DNA of 24,112 bases from Candidatus Dadabacteria bacterium (GCA_004356555.1 SMWY01000015.1:1-24112); one strand, 5' to 3'. Counted from the first letter of the stretch, positions 7,329-15,996 are shown. The notes: generated by a model not told the origin, from the sequence alone. A program made the numbers and translations.

Positions 7329-8429
7329 ATGAAACTTTATAGGGCAATTATTTTCAGTTTTATATTAATAGGGGCTTTTTCATTTGCTCAACCCTTACAG
7401 TCATTAGCTCAGGCACCTCCACCCGCACCTGTAGTTGTTGATAAGGTCCGGGAAGAAACCCTTCAAAAACCAGTGACTCTGGTAGGGGAGGTCGAGCCCG
7501 ATAAGAGGAGTATTATCGCAAGCGAGATTCAAGGTCTGGTCGAGAGTCTGCCTGGAGAAGCAGGAAAGTTTGTAAACAAAGGTGACGTACTCGCTAAATT
7601 CAACACCCGAAGCATCGAGATAGATTTAAATGAAGCCAAAGCCAGCAAAAGAGAAGCTCAGGCGCGTTATCAGCTTGCAAAACAAAACTTAGCCCGTTTT
7701 CAGGAGTTGGAGTCCAAAGGTGTGGCATCGATACAGCAGCTACAGGACGCAGAAACTGAGAAATCCGCTTTAGGAGCCCGAATCTCGCAAATTCAAGCCC
7801 AAGTTGAGGGCTTTGAGTACGATATAGAAAAATCACAGATAGTTGCCCCATTCAGCGGGTATGTCACAGAGGAGTACACTGAGATCGGTCAGTGGGTAGA
7901 GAAAGGCGGCCCAGTGGTTGAGCTTATTGATATTAAAATTGCGGAAATAAATATTGATATGCCTGAGCGTTATATTAGTAAAGTAAAAACTGGATTGAAT
8001 GTAAATGTTATTTTCGACGCACTGCCTGATCTAAAACTTAAAGGCGAGATCACTTCTCTTGTTCCTCAGGCAGATAGGGAATCAAGGACCTTCCCGGTAA
8101 AAATCAATATTGAAAACAAAGATGGAACAATTAAAAGTGGAATGGTAGCCCGTGTATCTTTTCCGATCGGGGAGCCGTCTACTGTAAAATTGGTTCCTAA
8201 AGACGCGATCGTATCACAGAATAACGCCAACTTCATATACGTAGTGAACGAAGGAATAGTCCAGCCGATGCCTGTTAGCACGGGAATAGCCTTTGAGGAT
8301 AAGATTCAGGTTATCGGTCCCGTTCAAATAGGTCAATTAGTGGTCGTTAAAGGCAACGAAAGGCTTATGCCAAACCAGCCGGTAAAGATTCTGAATGAAG
8401 ACATCAAGCAAAATAACAAAGTTAATTAA
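7329..8429 (+). CDS. RND efflux membrane fusion (adaptor) protein, locus 1
   Basis: Periplasmic HlyD/AcrA-type adaptor that links the RND permease to the outer-membrane channel. The 366-residue product has a signal peptide (about residues 1-28, no lipobox cysteine), so it is held by an uncleaved anchor or is free in the periplasm. Then come the split lipoyl domain ('VEPDKRSIIASEIQGLVESL' through 'GKFVNKGDVLAKFN' and later 'IVAPFSGYVTEEYTEIGQWV'), a helical hairpin between (about 100-165), and the beta-barrel and membrane-proximal domains ('GMVARVSFPIG', 'LVPKDAIV'). AGAGGA precedes the ATG. The permease gene follows after 25 bases. Short hairpin length is typical of adaptors of DN-type RND pumps. 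Confidence 0.9.
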   Translation: MKLYRAIIFSFILIGAFSFAQPLQSLAQAPPPAPVVVDKVREETLQKPVTLVGEVEPDKRSIIASEIQGLVESLPGEAGKFVNKGDVLAKFNTRSIEIDLNEAKASKREAQARYQLAKQNLARFQELESKGVASIQQLQDAETEKSALGARISQIQAQVEGFEYDIEKSQIVAPFSGYVTEEYTEIGQWVEKGGPVVELIDIKIAEINIDMPERYISKVKTGLNVNVIFDALPDLKLKGEITSLVPQADRESRTFPVKINIENKDGTIKSGMVARVSFPIGEPSTVKLVPKDAIVSQNNANFIYVVNEGIVQPMPVSTGIAFEDKIQVIGPVQIGQLVVVKGNERLMPNQPVKILNEDIKQNNKVN

Positions 8430-8454
8430 TACGAGAGACAGCAAGAGGATTTAG

Positions 8455-11400
8455 ATGAAATTAGTTGATATATCTATCAAAAAACCGGTCAGCGTTGCTG
8501 TCGGCGTCATCTTTATAATACTTTTTGGCTTTATAGCTCTTTTCAATATTCCCGTACAGCTCACACCTGATATAGACAAACCCACAATTACTGTAAGCAC
8601 ATTCTGGCAAGGGGCTAGCCCCCAAGAAGTGGAAACAGAGATTATTCGTGAGCAGGAAGACGAGCTTAAAACCCTGGATAACCTTATCGAAATGACGAGT
8701 GAGAGCCAGGATTCTAGAGGATCTATTGTCCTTGAATTTGCTATAGGGACTGATATTGATGCAGCAGTAGTAGACGTTTCTAATAAGCTAAATCAGGTAG
8801 AAGAGTACCCTGACGATGTAGATCAGCCTGTTATTAGTACTACAGATGTAGGCGCAAGCGCTATGGCCTGGTTTATATTGAAACCCAAAGAGGGAAACGA
8901 CGTTGACATCTATCAATATCACGATTTTGTGGACGACTTTATTAGACCCAGATTTGAGCGTGTATCAGGTGTAGGGTCTTCCAATGTGTTCGGAGGATTT
9001 GAGCGTGAGATGCAGGTTATTGTAGACCCCAATGCCCTTGCCGCACGCGGTATTACCCTTTCTGAAATGGCCGATGCTCTGAGAAGGGAAAACAACAACT
9101 ACAGTGCAGGCAATTTCGACGAAGGAAAGAGAAGATATATTGTTAGAATCGTAGGGGAATACCAATCACCTGAGGATATAGAGAATGTAATTATCACTAG
9201 GAAAAACGGCGCCCCGGTCTATGTAAAAGATGTAGCAAGAGTGCGCCTCGGATACAAAGACGCCGAGTACGCTGTGCGCCAAAACGGCGAGCCAGCTATC
9301 GCTATTAACGCAGTAAAGGAAAGCGGAGCAAATACGATTCTAGTTATGGACGGGCTCGTACAAGCTGTTGAAGAACTTAACCAAGGCGAGCTTCAGAAAA
9401 TGGATCTTCATCTTTTTAATGTCTATGAAGAAACAAGTTATATAATAAGCGCAATTGATCTCGTTCAGAAGAACCTCATCATAGGAGGTTTACTGGCAAT
9501 TCTAGTCTTACTCTTCTTTTTAAGAAGCGCAAGCAGCACGCTTATCGTAACTACAGCAATCCCTATAAGCATAATCGGAACATTCGTAGTAATGTCGGCT
9601 ATGGGGAGGACGATAAATGTTATCAGCCTTGCCGGAATGGCTTTTGCCGTAGGTATGGTAATAGATAACTCAATTGTGGTGCTTGAGAATATTTACAGGC
9701 ATATGCAGATGGGCAAATCACGTATTCAAGCTTCTTATGATGGAACGGTTGAGGTCTGGGGAGCGGTACTCGCAAGTACTCTTACAACCGCCGCTGTATT
9801 TGTTCCAGTTATATTCGTTCAGGATCAAGCTGGCCAGCTTTTCCGCGATATAGCAATTGCAATAAGCGTCTCTGTTATTTTAAGCCTTATAGTTTCAATC
9901 ACGGTTATCCCTACGGTCTCTGCCAAGATTCTGAGTGTCGTTAAAAGAAGACCCGGCTATAACTTTTCGAACCTATGGGGATTTACTCAAAAAGCTGAGA
10001 TTATTTCCCTTGGCATTTCAAACCTCGTGAGCCGAATACTTTCGAGCACAAGAACAAGCTTAGTTGTTGTATGCGGGTTCACCATTGGTGCAATATTTTT
10101 TAGCTGGCTTATGATTCCCAAGACGGAATATTTGCCCGAAGGAAATCGCAACTTGTTATTTGGAATTTTAATACCACCCCCAGGGTATAACATCGGAGAA
10201 TTTACGGATATAGGTATACAGATTGAAAATGACCTCCGCCCCTATTGGGAAGCGGAAGTAGGCTCTCCTGAAGCTGCTAAACTTGATGCAACACCAATTG
10301 AAAATTTCTTCTATGTTGCCACTGGGCGTCAGGCATTTATGGGCGCCCGCGCTAAAGAACCAGATAAAGTCAAAGAACTAATGTCGCCGATGCGCAACTC
10401 TTTAAGAAAAATTCCCGGCATGATATCTATCGTAAATCAATCCAGCATTTTCCAACGGGGTATTGGACAAGGACGCTCAATCAACATTCAAATTACCGGC
10501 CCTGATCTTAAGAGGTTAGTAGGCATAGCACAAAAAGTATTTTTCACTGCAATGCAAAAAATCCCGGATGCCCAGGTGCGCCCTATTCCGAGTCTTGATC
10601 TCGGGAACCCGGAAGTCCAGCTTATATTAAACAGGGAACGAGCCTCTTATGCAGGTATTTCAAACCAAGAGCTCGGATTCATGCTAAACGCACTTGTAGA
10701 CGGGGCTAAGGTAAGCGAGTTCCAGATTAATGGAGAAGAAATTGACTTAACGCTTAGGGGTGAAGATCGATACGCAAGCAGAACTCACGAAATTGAAGAT
10801 CTCGTGATCAACACCCAAAGCGGTAAGATGCTCACTGTAGGGTCAATAGCTGACGTGAAAGTCACAACTGGCCCCGAGCAGATAAACCATTATGAGCGCC
10901 AGAGAACAATTGCCATATCCGTTATACCCCCTGAGCAGATGCCCCTTGAGGCCGCGATTGAGCTTATTAACGACGAAATCCTCTCTCCGCTAATAGAAAG
11001 TGGAGAACTCTCCGGCGCCTATGACGCAATCCTTACTGGTTCAGCTGATGACTTAAGTGTAACAAGAAATGCCCTTCAGTGGAATTTCTTACTTGCCGCT
11101 CTAATTGCATTTCTCTTAATGGCATCACTTTTTGAGAGTTTCCTTTATCCTCTGGTTATTATGTTCAGTGTTCCTCTCGCCTCATTTGGAGGATTTTTGG
11201 GTCTTTTCATACTAAACTTATTTATATATATGCCGCTCAACGTGCTTACTATGCTCGGCTTCATTATCTTAATAGGAATTGTTGTGAATAACGCTATCCT
11301 CATAGTGCATCAGTCCCTAAATAATATGAAGGACCACGGAATGGAGCATAGAGAAGCTATAGTTGAATCGGTTAAATCCAGAATAAGACCAATCCTTATG

Positions 11401-11634
11401 AGTACAACTACGAGTGTATGTGGAATGATGCCTCTTATTTTACTACCGGGATCCGGATCAGAGTTTTACCGCGGTCTAGGAAGCGTGGTAGTGGGTGGCC
11501 TAACTGTATCTACCATATTCACTCTTATTTTAGTACCTTCGGTATTCAGTCTGGTACTTGACGCAAAGACTTATGTTTCTGAGCGTATATCCAAAATAAG
11601 GGGAGGAACAAGCGGTTTAATTCCTTCAAAGTAA
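8455..11634 (+). CDS. RND-family efflux permease, locus 1
   Basis: Inner-membrane proton-driven pump of the HAE-1 (AcrB/MexB-like) branch of the RND superfamily. It is 1059 residues, full length, with the duplicated RND plan: TM1 at about 11-31, a large periplasmic loop, TM2-7 from about 335, a second loop, and TM8-12 from about 880. Family motifs include 'NIPVQLTPDIDKPTITV', the TM4 segment 'GMVIDNSIVVLENIYRHM' (Asp404-Asn405 where AcrB has Asp407-Asp408), and the TM10 segment 'LIGIVVNNAILIVH' (Asn945-Asn946, no lysine equivalent to AcrB Lys940). These place it in the DN/NN subtype, common in poorly characterised RND pumps. The substrate cannot be predicted. It is part of the tetR-adaptor-permease operon. 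Confidence 0.94.
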   Translation: MKLVDISIKKPVSVAVGVIFIILFGFIALFNIPVQLTPDIDKPTITVSTFWQGASPQEVETEIIREQEDELKTLDNLIEMTSESQDSRGSIVLEFAIGTDIDAAVVDVSNKLNQVEEYPDDVDQPVISTTDVGASAMAWFILKPKEGNDVDIYQYHDFVDDFIRPRFERVSGVGSSNVFGGFEREMQVIVDPNALAARGITLSEMADALRRENNNYSAGNFDEGKRRYIVRIVGEYQSPEDIENVIITRKNGAPVYVKDVARVRLGYKDAEYAVRQNGEPAIAINAVKESGANTILVMDGLVQAVEELNQGELQKMDLHLFNVYEETSYIISAIDLVQKNLIIGGLLAILVLLFFLRSASSTLIVTTAIPISIIGTFVVMSAMGRTINVISLAGMAFAVGMVIDNSIVVLENIYRHMQMGKSRIQASYDGTVEVWGAVLASTLTTAAVFVPVIFVQDQAGQLFRDIAIAISVSVILSLIVSITVIPTVSAKILSVVKRRPGYNFSNLWGFTQKAEIISLGISNLVSRILSSTRTSLVVVCGFTIGAIFFSWLMIPKTEYLPEGNRNLLFGILIPPPGYNIGEFTDIGIQIENDLRPYWEAEVGSPEAAKLDATPIENFFYVATGRQAFMGARAKEPDKVKELMSPMRNSLRKIPGMISIVNQSSIFQRGIGQGRSINIQITGPDLKRLVGIAQKVFFTAMQKIPDAQVRPIPSLDLGNPEVQLILNRERASYAGISNQELGFMLNALVDGAKVSEFQINGEEIDLTLRGEDRYASRTHEIEDLVINTQSGKMLTVGSIADVKVTTGPEQINHYERQRTIAISVIPPEQMPLEAAIELINDEILSPLIESGELSGAYDAILTGSADDLSVTRNALQWNFLLAALIAFLLMASLFESFLYPLVIMFSVPLASFGGFLGLFILNLFIYMPLNVLTMLGFIILIGIVVNNAILIVHQSLNNMKDHGMEHREAIVESVKSRIRPILMSTTTSVCGMMPLILLPGSGSEFYRGLGSVVVGGLTVSTIFTLILVPSVFSLVLDAKTYVSERISKIRGGTSGLIPSK

Positions 11635-11740
11635 TTCATTCGCATTTCAGTCCAGTTCTCAATTTCATATAAGCAGGCCATATTAATCTGAGGTTAGGTC
11701 GGGCTTTTTTACCAAGAGGGTTTTAGAGATTCTCCCTAGA

Positions 11741-11749
11741 TGGTACAAT
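11741..11749 (+). promoter_or_regulatory. extended -10 promoter for the bisphosphate nucleotidase
   Basis: TGGTACAAT (TGn plus TACAAT at 11744-11749) is a close match to an extended -10 element. The -35 position is weak (TTTTAG at 11721-11726). The start of transcription would be near 11756, and GGAGAAG at 11771-11777 is the ribosome binding site for the ATG at 11781. Confidence 0.5.
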
Positions 11750-11780
11750 GTATCCCCAATAACAACCCCCGGAGAAGTTA

Positions 11781-12774
11781 ATGAAATATGATTCCGAACT
11801 GAATATAGCAATAGAAGCTGTAAAAAAGGCGTGCAGTCTATGCATAACTGTTCAATCTTCTCTCGTATCTGAAGAGACCATGATAAAGAAAGATAAGTCC
11901 CCTGTCACGGTCGCAGATTTCGGAGTACAGGCAATAATATGCCATGAATTAAAAAAAGCATTCCCAAATGATCCAATAGTTGCGGAAGAGGATTCTGCCG
12001 ACTTAAAAACCGAAGAAGGAAAAGCGTTAAGTCAAAAAGTTTTTGAATATGCTTCAAAGGTCCTGCCTGAATTAAAAGAAGAGGAAATTCATGCAACAAT
12101 AGACAGCGGAGATTATGACGGAGGACCCGAGGGTAGATTTTGGACTCTTGACCCTATAGACGGAACGAAGGGGTTTTTGCGCGGGCAAGCAATACGCTGT
12201 TGCTCTTGCGCTTGTTGAAAACGGCGAAGTTGTTCTAGGGGTACTGGGTTGTCCTAACCTAGCTCGTGATTTGGAAAAGCCGGAAAGTCACAAGGGAGCT
12301 ATATTTAGTGCTGTAATTGGAGAAGGGTCTTATATTCAATTTTTTGAAGATATATCTGATAAGAAGATAAATGTCTCTGATATTGACCACCCAACGCTTG
12401 CTCCTTTTTGTGAATCTGTCGAATCTGCCCACTCCTCACACGGCGATTCGAAACAAATTGCTCAAATTCTAGGCGTTACTGCCGAGCCGATCAGAATAGA
12501 CAGTCAATGTAAGTATGCGGTGCTTGCGAGAGGCGACGCATCCATTTACCTGAGACTCCCGACAAGTAAAGACTATGTTGAGAAGATTTGGGATCATGCA
12601 GCAGGCTATATAATTGTAAAAGAAGCAGGCGGCAGAGTAACGGACATTTTGGGAAGCGATTTGGACTTCTCTCTAGGAAGAACACTCTCAAACAATAAAG
12701 GAGTAGTAGGTACAAACGGTGAGCTCCACGATTTAGTCATATCAGCTGTAATTGAAGTCTTGAATTCAAAATGA
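11781..12774 (+). pseudogene. 3'(2'),5'-bisphosphate nucleotidase (Hal2/CysQ type), broken by a +1 frameshift
   Basis: Metal-dependent phosphatase that hydrolyses 3'-phosphoadenosine 5'-phosphate (PAP) and related compounds, clearing the by-product of sulfate assimilation. The first frame (from 11781) carries the inositol-phosphatase-superfamily motifs Glu69-Glu70-Asp71 and 'WTLDPIDGTKGF' (121-132), then runs into nonsense after Arg134 and stops at 12218. The second frame continues the protein exactly: 'GKQYAVALALVENGEVVLG', then 'IWDHAAGYIIVKEAGGRVTD', ending at 12774. Removing one G from the GGG at 12183-12185 restores a single frame of 330 residues, normal for eukaryote-like Hal2/SAL1 proteins. 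Both halves are well preserved, so this is a very recent mutation, a sequencing or assembly error, or a frameshift site. The ATG follows GGAGAAG. The 3' end overlaps the aldo/keto reductase by 9 bases, tail to tail. Confidence 0.85.
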
Positions 12775-13737
12775 GGATGACACTTCACTCAGATAACCAA
12801 GATCATCTACTGACAGTTCAAAATTCATTGTTCCTGCGTTATCACTTGCCTGTCCAACTTTAGTTGCGCCCGGGATGCTGACCATAATCTCACCCTGGAC
12901 ATTTATAACCCAGTTGAGAGCAATTTGTGAAGGAGTTACCTGATACTTATGTGCAATGCTCTTAAGTGCTTCGACTACAGGTGAGCTCTTTTTAAGTTTC
13001 TTCTTGTTTAAAGAGGCATAATATCTTCTGAATATGGACCTCCTGTTTATCAAATCAGGGTTATCATGAAATTTCCCGGTTAAAAGCCCTCTACCCAAAG
13101 GGGAATATGCTATCAATGAAATACCAAGCTCTTGTGCTGTATCGAGCACCCCGTTTTTCTCAATATGTCTTTTTAAAAGGCTGTAATTAACCTGGTTTGA
13201 AACTAGAGTTAGGCCATATTTTGAAAGCTCTTTATGAGCTTTCCGCATTGCGTTTGCGGAAAAGTTGCTCACCCCAATGTATTTGATTTTTTCTTGTTCG
13301 ACGAGCTTTGCCATCTCCTTCATTTCCCTACTTATAGAAGAAAAAGAGAACGAATTGTGAATCTGATAGAGGTCTATCTTTGGGGTGCTAAGCGCCGAGA
13401 GTCTCTTCTCAATAGTTGCCGATAGCGAAGCCGCGGTCCTTAAAAGCGGCCACCATTTTGTAGCAATAACTATTTCATTTCTTGGTATTTGGAGATCATT
13501 AAGCGAGCGTGAAAGGGCCTTTTCAGACTCACCCCAGCCGTAAAGCTCAGCTGTATCAAACCAGTTTATCCCACCTTCGATTGATGCCTTTACAATATCA
13601 TTAATTTGCTCTCTTCTAAGTGACGGCCACATTATGCCGGATATCCCCTTCCCACGACTGAATTGAAGACAGCCTAACCCTACAGGAGACACCAGCAAAT
13701 CGGAATTGCCAAGTCTTCTTAAATAATTGGACCGCAT
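12766..13737 (-). CDS. aldo/keto reductase
   Basis: NAD(P)H-dependent oxidoreductase with a TIM-barrel fold that reduces aldehydes or ketones. The 323-residue product carries the catalytic tetrad: Asp61 and Tyr66 in 'FDTAELYGWGESE', Lys94 in 'IATKWW', and His127 in 'DLYQIHN'. The 'IKYIGVSNFS' segment and the late 'SIPGATKVGQASDNAGTMNF' cofactor loop also fit. It belongs with the group of bacterial AKRs that includes general stress and YhdN/Tas-like proteins; the substrate is unknown. It starts from an ATG with a weak GTGAG site and diverges from the second cyclase gene across only 49 bases, so their promoters must overlap. Confidence 0.9.
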   Translation of the reverse strand: MRSNYLRRLGNSDLLVSPVGLGCLQFSRGKGISGIMWPSLRREQINDIVKASIEGGINWFDTAELYGWGESEKALSRSLNDLQIPRNEIVIATKWWPLLRTAASLSATIEKRLSALSTPKIDLYQIHNSFSFSSISREMKEMAKLVEQEKIKYIGVSNFSANAMRKAHKELSKYGLTLVSNQVNYSLLKRHIEKNGVLDTAQELGISLIAYSPLGRGLLTGKFHDNPDLINRRSIFRRYYASLNKKKLKKSSPVVEALKSIAHKYQVTPSQIALNWVINVQGEIMVSIPGATKVGQASDNAGTMNFELSVDDLGYLSEVSSSF

Positions 13738-13774
13738 ATTTTAATTCTCACTTTTATATTAATTCTATTTAACA

Positions 13775-13780
13775 TATAAT
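13775..13780 (+). promoter_or_regulatory. -10 element for a probably leaderless cyclase mRNA
   Basis: A consensus TATAAT at 13775-13780 ends six bases before the ATG at 13787, so transcription should begin at or next to the A of the start codon. There is no ribosome binding site in between. The -35 is poor (TTTTAT at 13752-13757). Confidence 0.5.
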
Positions 13781-13786
13781 AGCCAT

Positions 13787-14557
13787 ATGTCCATCAAAAC
13801 CCGCATAATAGACCTTAGCATAATTATCGAGCCCTCGCCGGGGCCCGAGCATCAAAAACTTGAGATTAAATATGAGAAACACGAGGATACAGCAGAATAT
13901 ATGATGATGCGGTTTGAGTGCGAAAGGGAAGATTTGCCCTCTGGGCTCGGATGGGCCAATGAATATGTCACGCTTGGAACTCATGTGGGGACCCACATGG
14001 ACGCCCCCTGGCACTACCATCCCAAATCAGAGGGTGACAAGGCAAAAACTATCGATGAACTTCCGGTTGAATGGTTTTATGGTGACGGGGTTGTAATAGA
14101 TATGAGTCATAAAAGACCGGGGGAGCTCATAACAAGCTGGGATTTAAAAAAAGCGCTTCATGAAATAAAATATGAAATAAACCCTTTTGATATTGTACTT
14201 ATCATGACCGGGGCAGATAAACTCTGGGGCACAGAAGACTACTGGTCACAGTTCCCTGGGCTATCAAAAGAATCCACACTTTGGCTTTGCGAGCAAGGGG
14301 TAAAAGTGATGGGCACCGATTCGGCGGGTTGGGATAGGCCGTTTTGGGCAATGGTTGAGGAATTTAAGGAAACCGGGGACTCAAGCGTTATATGGGGCGC
14401 TCATTTTGCGGGTATTGAAAAAGAATACTGTCAAATCGAAAAGCTCACCAATCTTGACTTGCTGCCTGCACATGGATTCAAGGTCGTTTGCGCTCCAATC
14501 AAAATCATAAACGCAAGTGCTGGCTGGGTTAGACCAATTGCCATTATTGAAGAGTAG
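13787..14557 (+). CDS. cyclase-family protein (kynurenine formamidase-like), copy 2
   Basis: Second metal-dependent cyclase/KynB-family hydrolase in the window, 256 residues. The signature 'HVGTHMDAPWH' is at residues 66-76, with 'GTDSAGWDRPF' at 176-186, His206 in 'WGAHFAGIEKEY' and Glu211. It is only distantly similar to copy 1 outside the motif, longer, and has an extra 'FECEREDLPSGLGWANEYVT' segment ahead of the metal site, a feature of the branch often annotated as cyclase or isatin hydrolase-like. The substrate is not predictable. It appears to be translated from a leaderless mRNA. The 3' end overlaps the CAP-domain gene by 14 bases, tail to tail. Confidence 0.87.
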   Translation: MSIKTRIIDLSIIIEPSPGPEHQKLEIKYEKHEDTAEYMMMRFECEREDLPSGLGWANEYVTLGTHVGTHMDAPWHYHPKSEGDKAKTIDELPVEWFYGDGVVIDMSHKRPGELITSWDLKKALHEIKYEINPFDIVLIMTGADKLWGTEDYWSQFPGLSKESTLWLCEQGVKVMGTDSAGWDRPFWAMVEEFKETGDSSVIWGAHFAGIEKEYCQIEKLTNLDLLPAHGFKVVCAPIKIINASAGWVRPIAIIEE

Positions 14558-15101
14558 CTCTTTTCACTTCTTCACTTGGGGATCCGAAAACAACCGTCCA
14601 AAAGGTTCTATACTTTGTATCTTTATTGTGAAAACAAGCGGCTCCAATCTCAGTGAAACTTTGCCTCATAATATTTTCACAGTGGTGGGGACTAAGTAAC
14701 CAAGCCGCGACTACTTCCTCTGAATCCTCACGGCCGGCCGATATATTCTCTCCCACTGTGGACCAGCTGTAACCAACCTCTTCAACCCTATATGAAACCG
14801 CCTCCCCGCTTGACCCTTTGTGACTGACGAAGTCTTTTGTGGCCATATCGACGGAATGATTCAAAGCAGCTCTTGCCAGAGTAGGGTTCCATGTGAGTTG
14901 TCCCACCGGGGTGAAAATTTTATATCCGCAGTTTCTACTCGACATACGGGCCCGGTTTATGAGACCTAACATCTTTTCCTTTGTAACATCGAACTCCTCA
15001 CAGCGGTAAGAATCGTTTGCAAGGACGTAAACGATCTCATTTGAGGCTCCACAGCTATAGAGCAGGCAAACTAATGCTATTATGGGTAGCACATTATTCA
15101 A
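14544..15101 (-). CDS. CAP-domain (SCP/PR-1-like) lipoprotein
   Basis: Secreted protein of the CAP superfamily (Pfam CAP, YkwD-like in bacteria), whose bacterial members are extracytoplasmic and mostly of unknown function. The 185-residue product has a lipobox 'LLYSCGAS' with Cys17, so it should be lipidated. Its CAP core runs from 'LGLINRARMSS' (about 45) to 'FWTVVFGSP' (about 175). The conserved cavity residues are present: His82 in 'ALNHSVDMA', His94 in 'DFVSHKG', Glu118 in 'VGENISAG', and 'SPHHCENIM' (137-145), which matches the usual 'SPGHRxNIL'. The start is a TTG at 15101 (in-frame stop just upstream) or a GTG three codons later; there is no ribosome binding site. The signal peptide lacks the usual positive charges. 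Confidence 0.85.
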   Translation of the reverse strand: MNNVLPIIALVCLLYSCGASNEIVYVLANDSYRCEEFDVTKEKMLGLINRARMSSRNCGYKIFTPVGQLTWNPTLARAALNHSVDMATKDFVSHKGSSGEAVSYRVEEVGYSWSTVGENISAGREDSEEVVAAWLLSPHHCENIMRQSFTEIGAACFHNKDTKYRTFWTVVFGSPSEEVKRATLQ

Positions 15102-15108
15102 TGATTAT

Positions 15109-15114
15109 ATTATA
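15109..15114 (-). promoter_or_regulatory. -10 element for the CAP-domain gene
   Basis: On the minus strand TATAAT (15114 to 15109) ends seven bases before the TTG start, with no ribosome binding site, again implying a leaderless or nearly leaderless message. A second overlapping TATAAT is at 15109-15104. No good -35 is visible. Confidence 0.4.
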
Positions 15115-15192
15115 AGCCCTGGCACTAAATTTTTACAGCAGTATTATCATGAATAGATTAATTTACCTTTACAAACTGATTTAAGATCAGAA

Positions 15193-15846
15193 TTACTTTT
15201 TAGCCTGGCGCCAATTTTTATCAATAAACTGATCCCGCCCAGAACCCATCCTGTAGGTTTTATATCTCATAGGTTTTTTGAGATAAAACATCTGGTGATA
15301 TTCCTCTGCATCCCAGAATTCATTGGCCTCTGTTATCTCGACAACTATCGGCTTATCGAATCTGCCCGATTTCTCAAGTTTGTCTTTTGAAGCCACAGCA
15401 GATTTCTTCTGCGAGCCATTCAAGTAGAAAATTCCCGGCCTATACTGTTTTCCTCTGTCGACGAATTGTCCACCTACATCAGTGGGATTAATATTCATCC
15501 AAAAGATAGCAAGCAATTTATCGTATGTAACTATTTCCGGGTCATAAATAACTTCAACGGCTTCCGTGTGACCCGTTTTACCGTAAGAGACTTCTTTATA
15601 TGTAGGATTCTTCTCGGGTCCTCCGGTATAACCCGCAGTTGTGGTAATAACCCCATCTAAATAATCAAAAGGCGGCTGCATACACCAAAAGCACCCTCCA
15701 GCAAAAACTGCCCTTTCATATTTCTCGTTTAGTCTAGACTCACTCCTCTTACTAATATCAGCTTCTTCATCATAAGCCCCTGCAAACAAATGATAACCCT
15801 GCGCAAGAACTAAAAGTCCAATAATAATTAACAGATACCTTTTCAT
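15193..15846 (-). CDS. msrA: peptide methionine (S)-S-oxide reductase, exported
   Basis: Repairs S-methionine sulfoxide in proteins. The 217-residue product holds the catalytic motif 'AGGCFWCMQPPFDYLDGV' with Cys52 in GCFWC (51-55), then 'TAGYTGG', 'GHTEAVEVIYDP' and 'EFWDAEEYHQMFYLKKP', all standard for MsrA. An N-terminal hydrophobic segment (residues 3-24, 'YLLIIIGLLVLAQGYHLFAG') marks export to the periplasm or an inner-membrane anchor, unlike the cytosolic enzyme. No MsrB domain or gene is nearby. Electrons for a periplasmic MsrA would have to come from a membrane reductant, not from the cytosolic thioredoxin directly. ATG follows a good AAGGAG site; a TATAAT lies about 35 bases upstream without a clear -35. 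Confidence 0.93.
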   Translation of the reverse strand: MKRYLLIIIGLLVLAQGYHLFAGAYDEEADISKRSESRLNEKYERAVFAGGCFWCMQPPFDYLDGVITTTAGYTGGPEKNPTYKEVSYGKTGHTEAVEVIYDPEIVTYDKLLAIFWMNINPTDVGGQFVDRGKQYRPGIFYLNGSQKKSAVASKDKLEKSGRFDKPIVVEITEANEFWDAEEYHQMFYLKKPMRYKTYRMGSGRDQFIDKNWRQAKK

Positions 15847-15996
15847 AATTTCTCCTTATAAATATCTAGCTTTCTATAAATTATATTTCATGCTCTCGTG
15901 TGTTATATACGCCTTTTGAGCAAGAAAGGTTTCAAACATCTTATTAAATTAAACTTAGAAAATGAATATAAGAAATTAAATTGAAGTGTACCTATA

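Noticed and set aside
11635..11780. Intrinsic terminator after the RND permease (TTTTTT at 11705-11710)
   Set aside because: The bases before the T-run do not form a convincing stem; only a 4-bp AAGC/GCTT pairing with a long loop was found.
15121..15138. Sigma-54 -24/-12 promoter (TGGCAC on the plus strand)
   Set aside because: The GC expected ten bases after GG is TT, and it points into the downstream end of genes on the other strand. No better site was found near the NtrC-type regulator.
15176..15190. CTGAT/ATCAG inverted repeat as msrA terminator
   Set aside because: Only a 5-bp stem, and the following T-run is interrupted (TTTGT).
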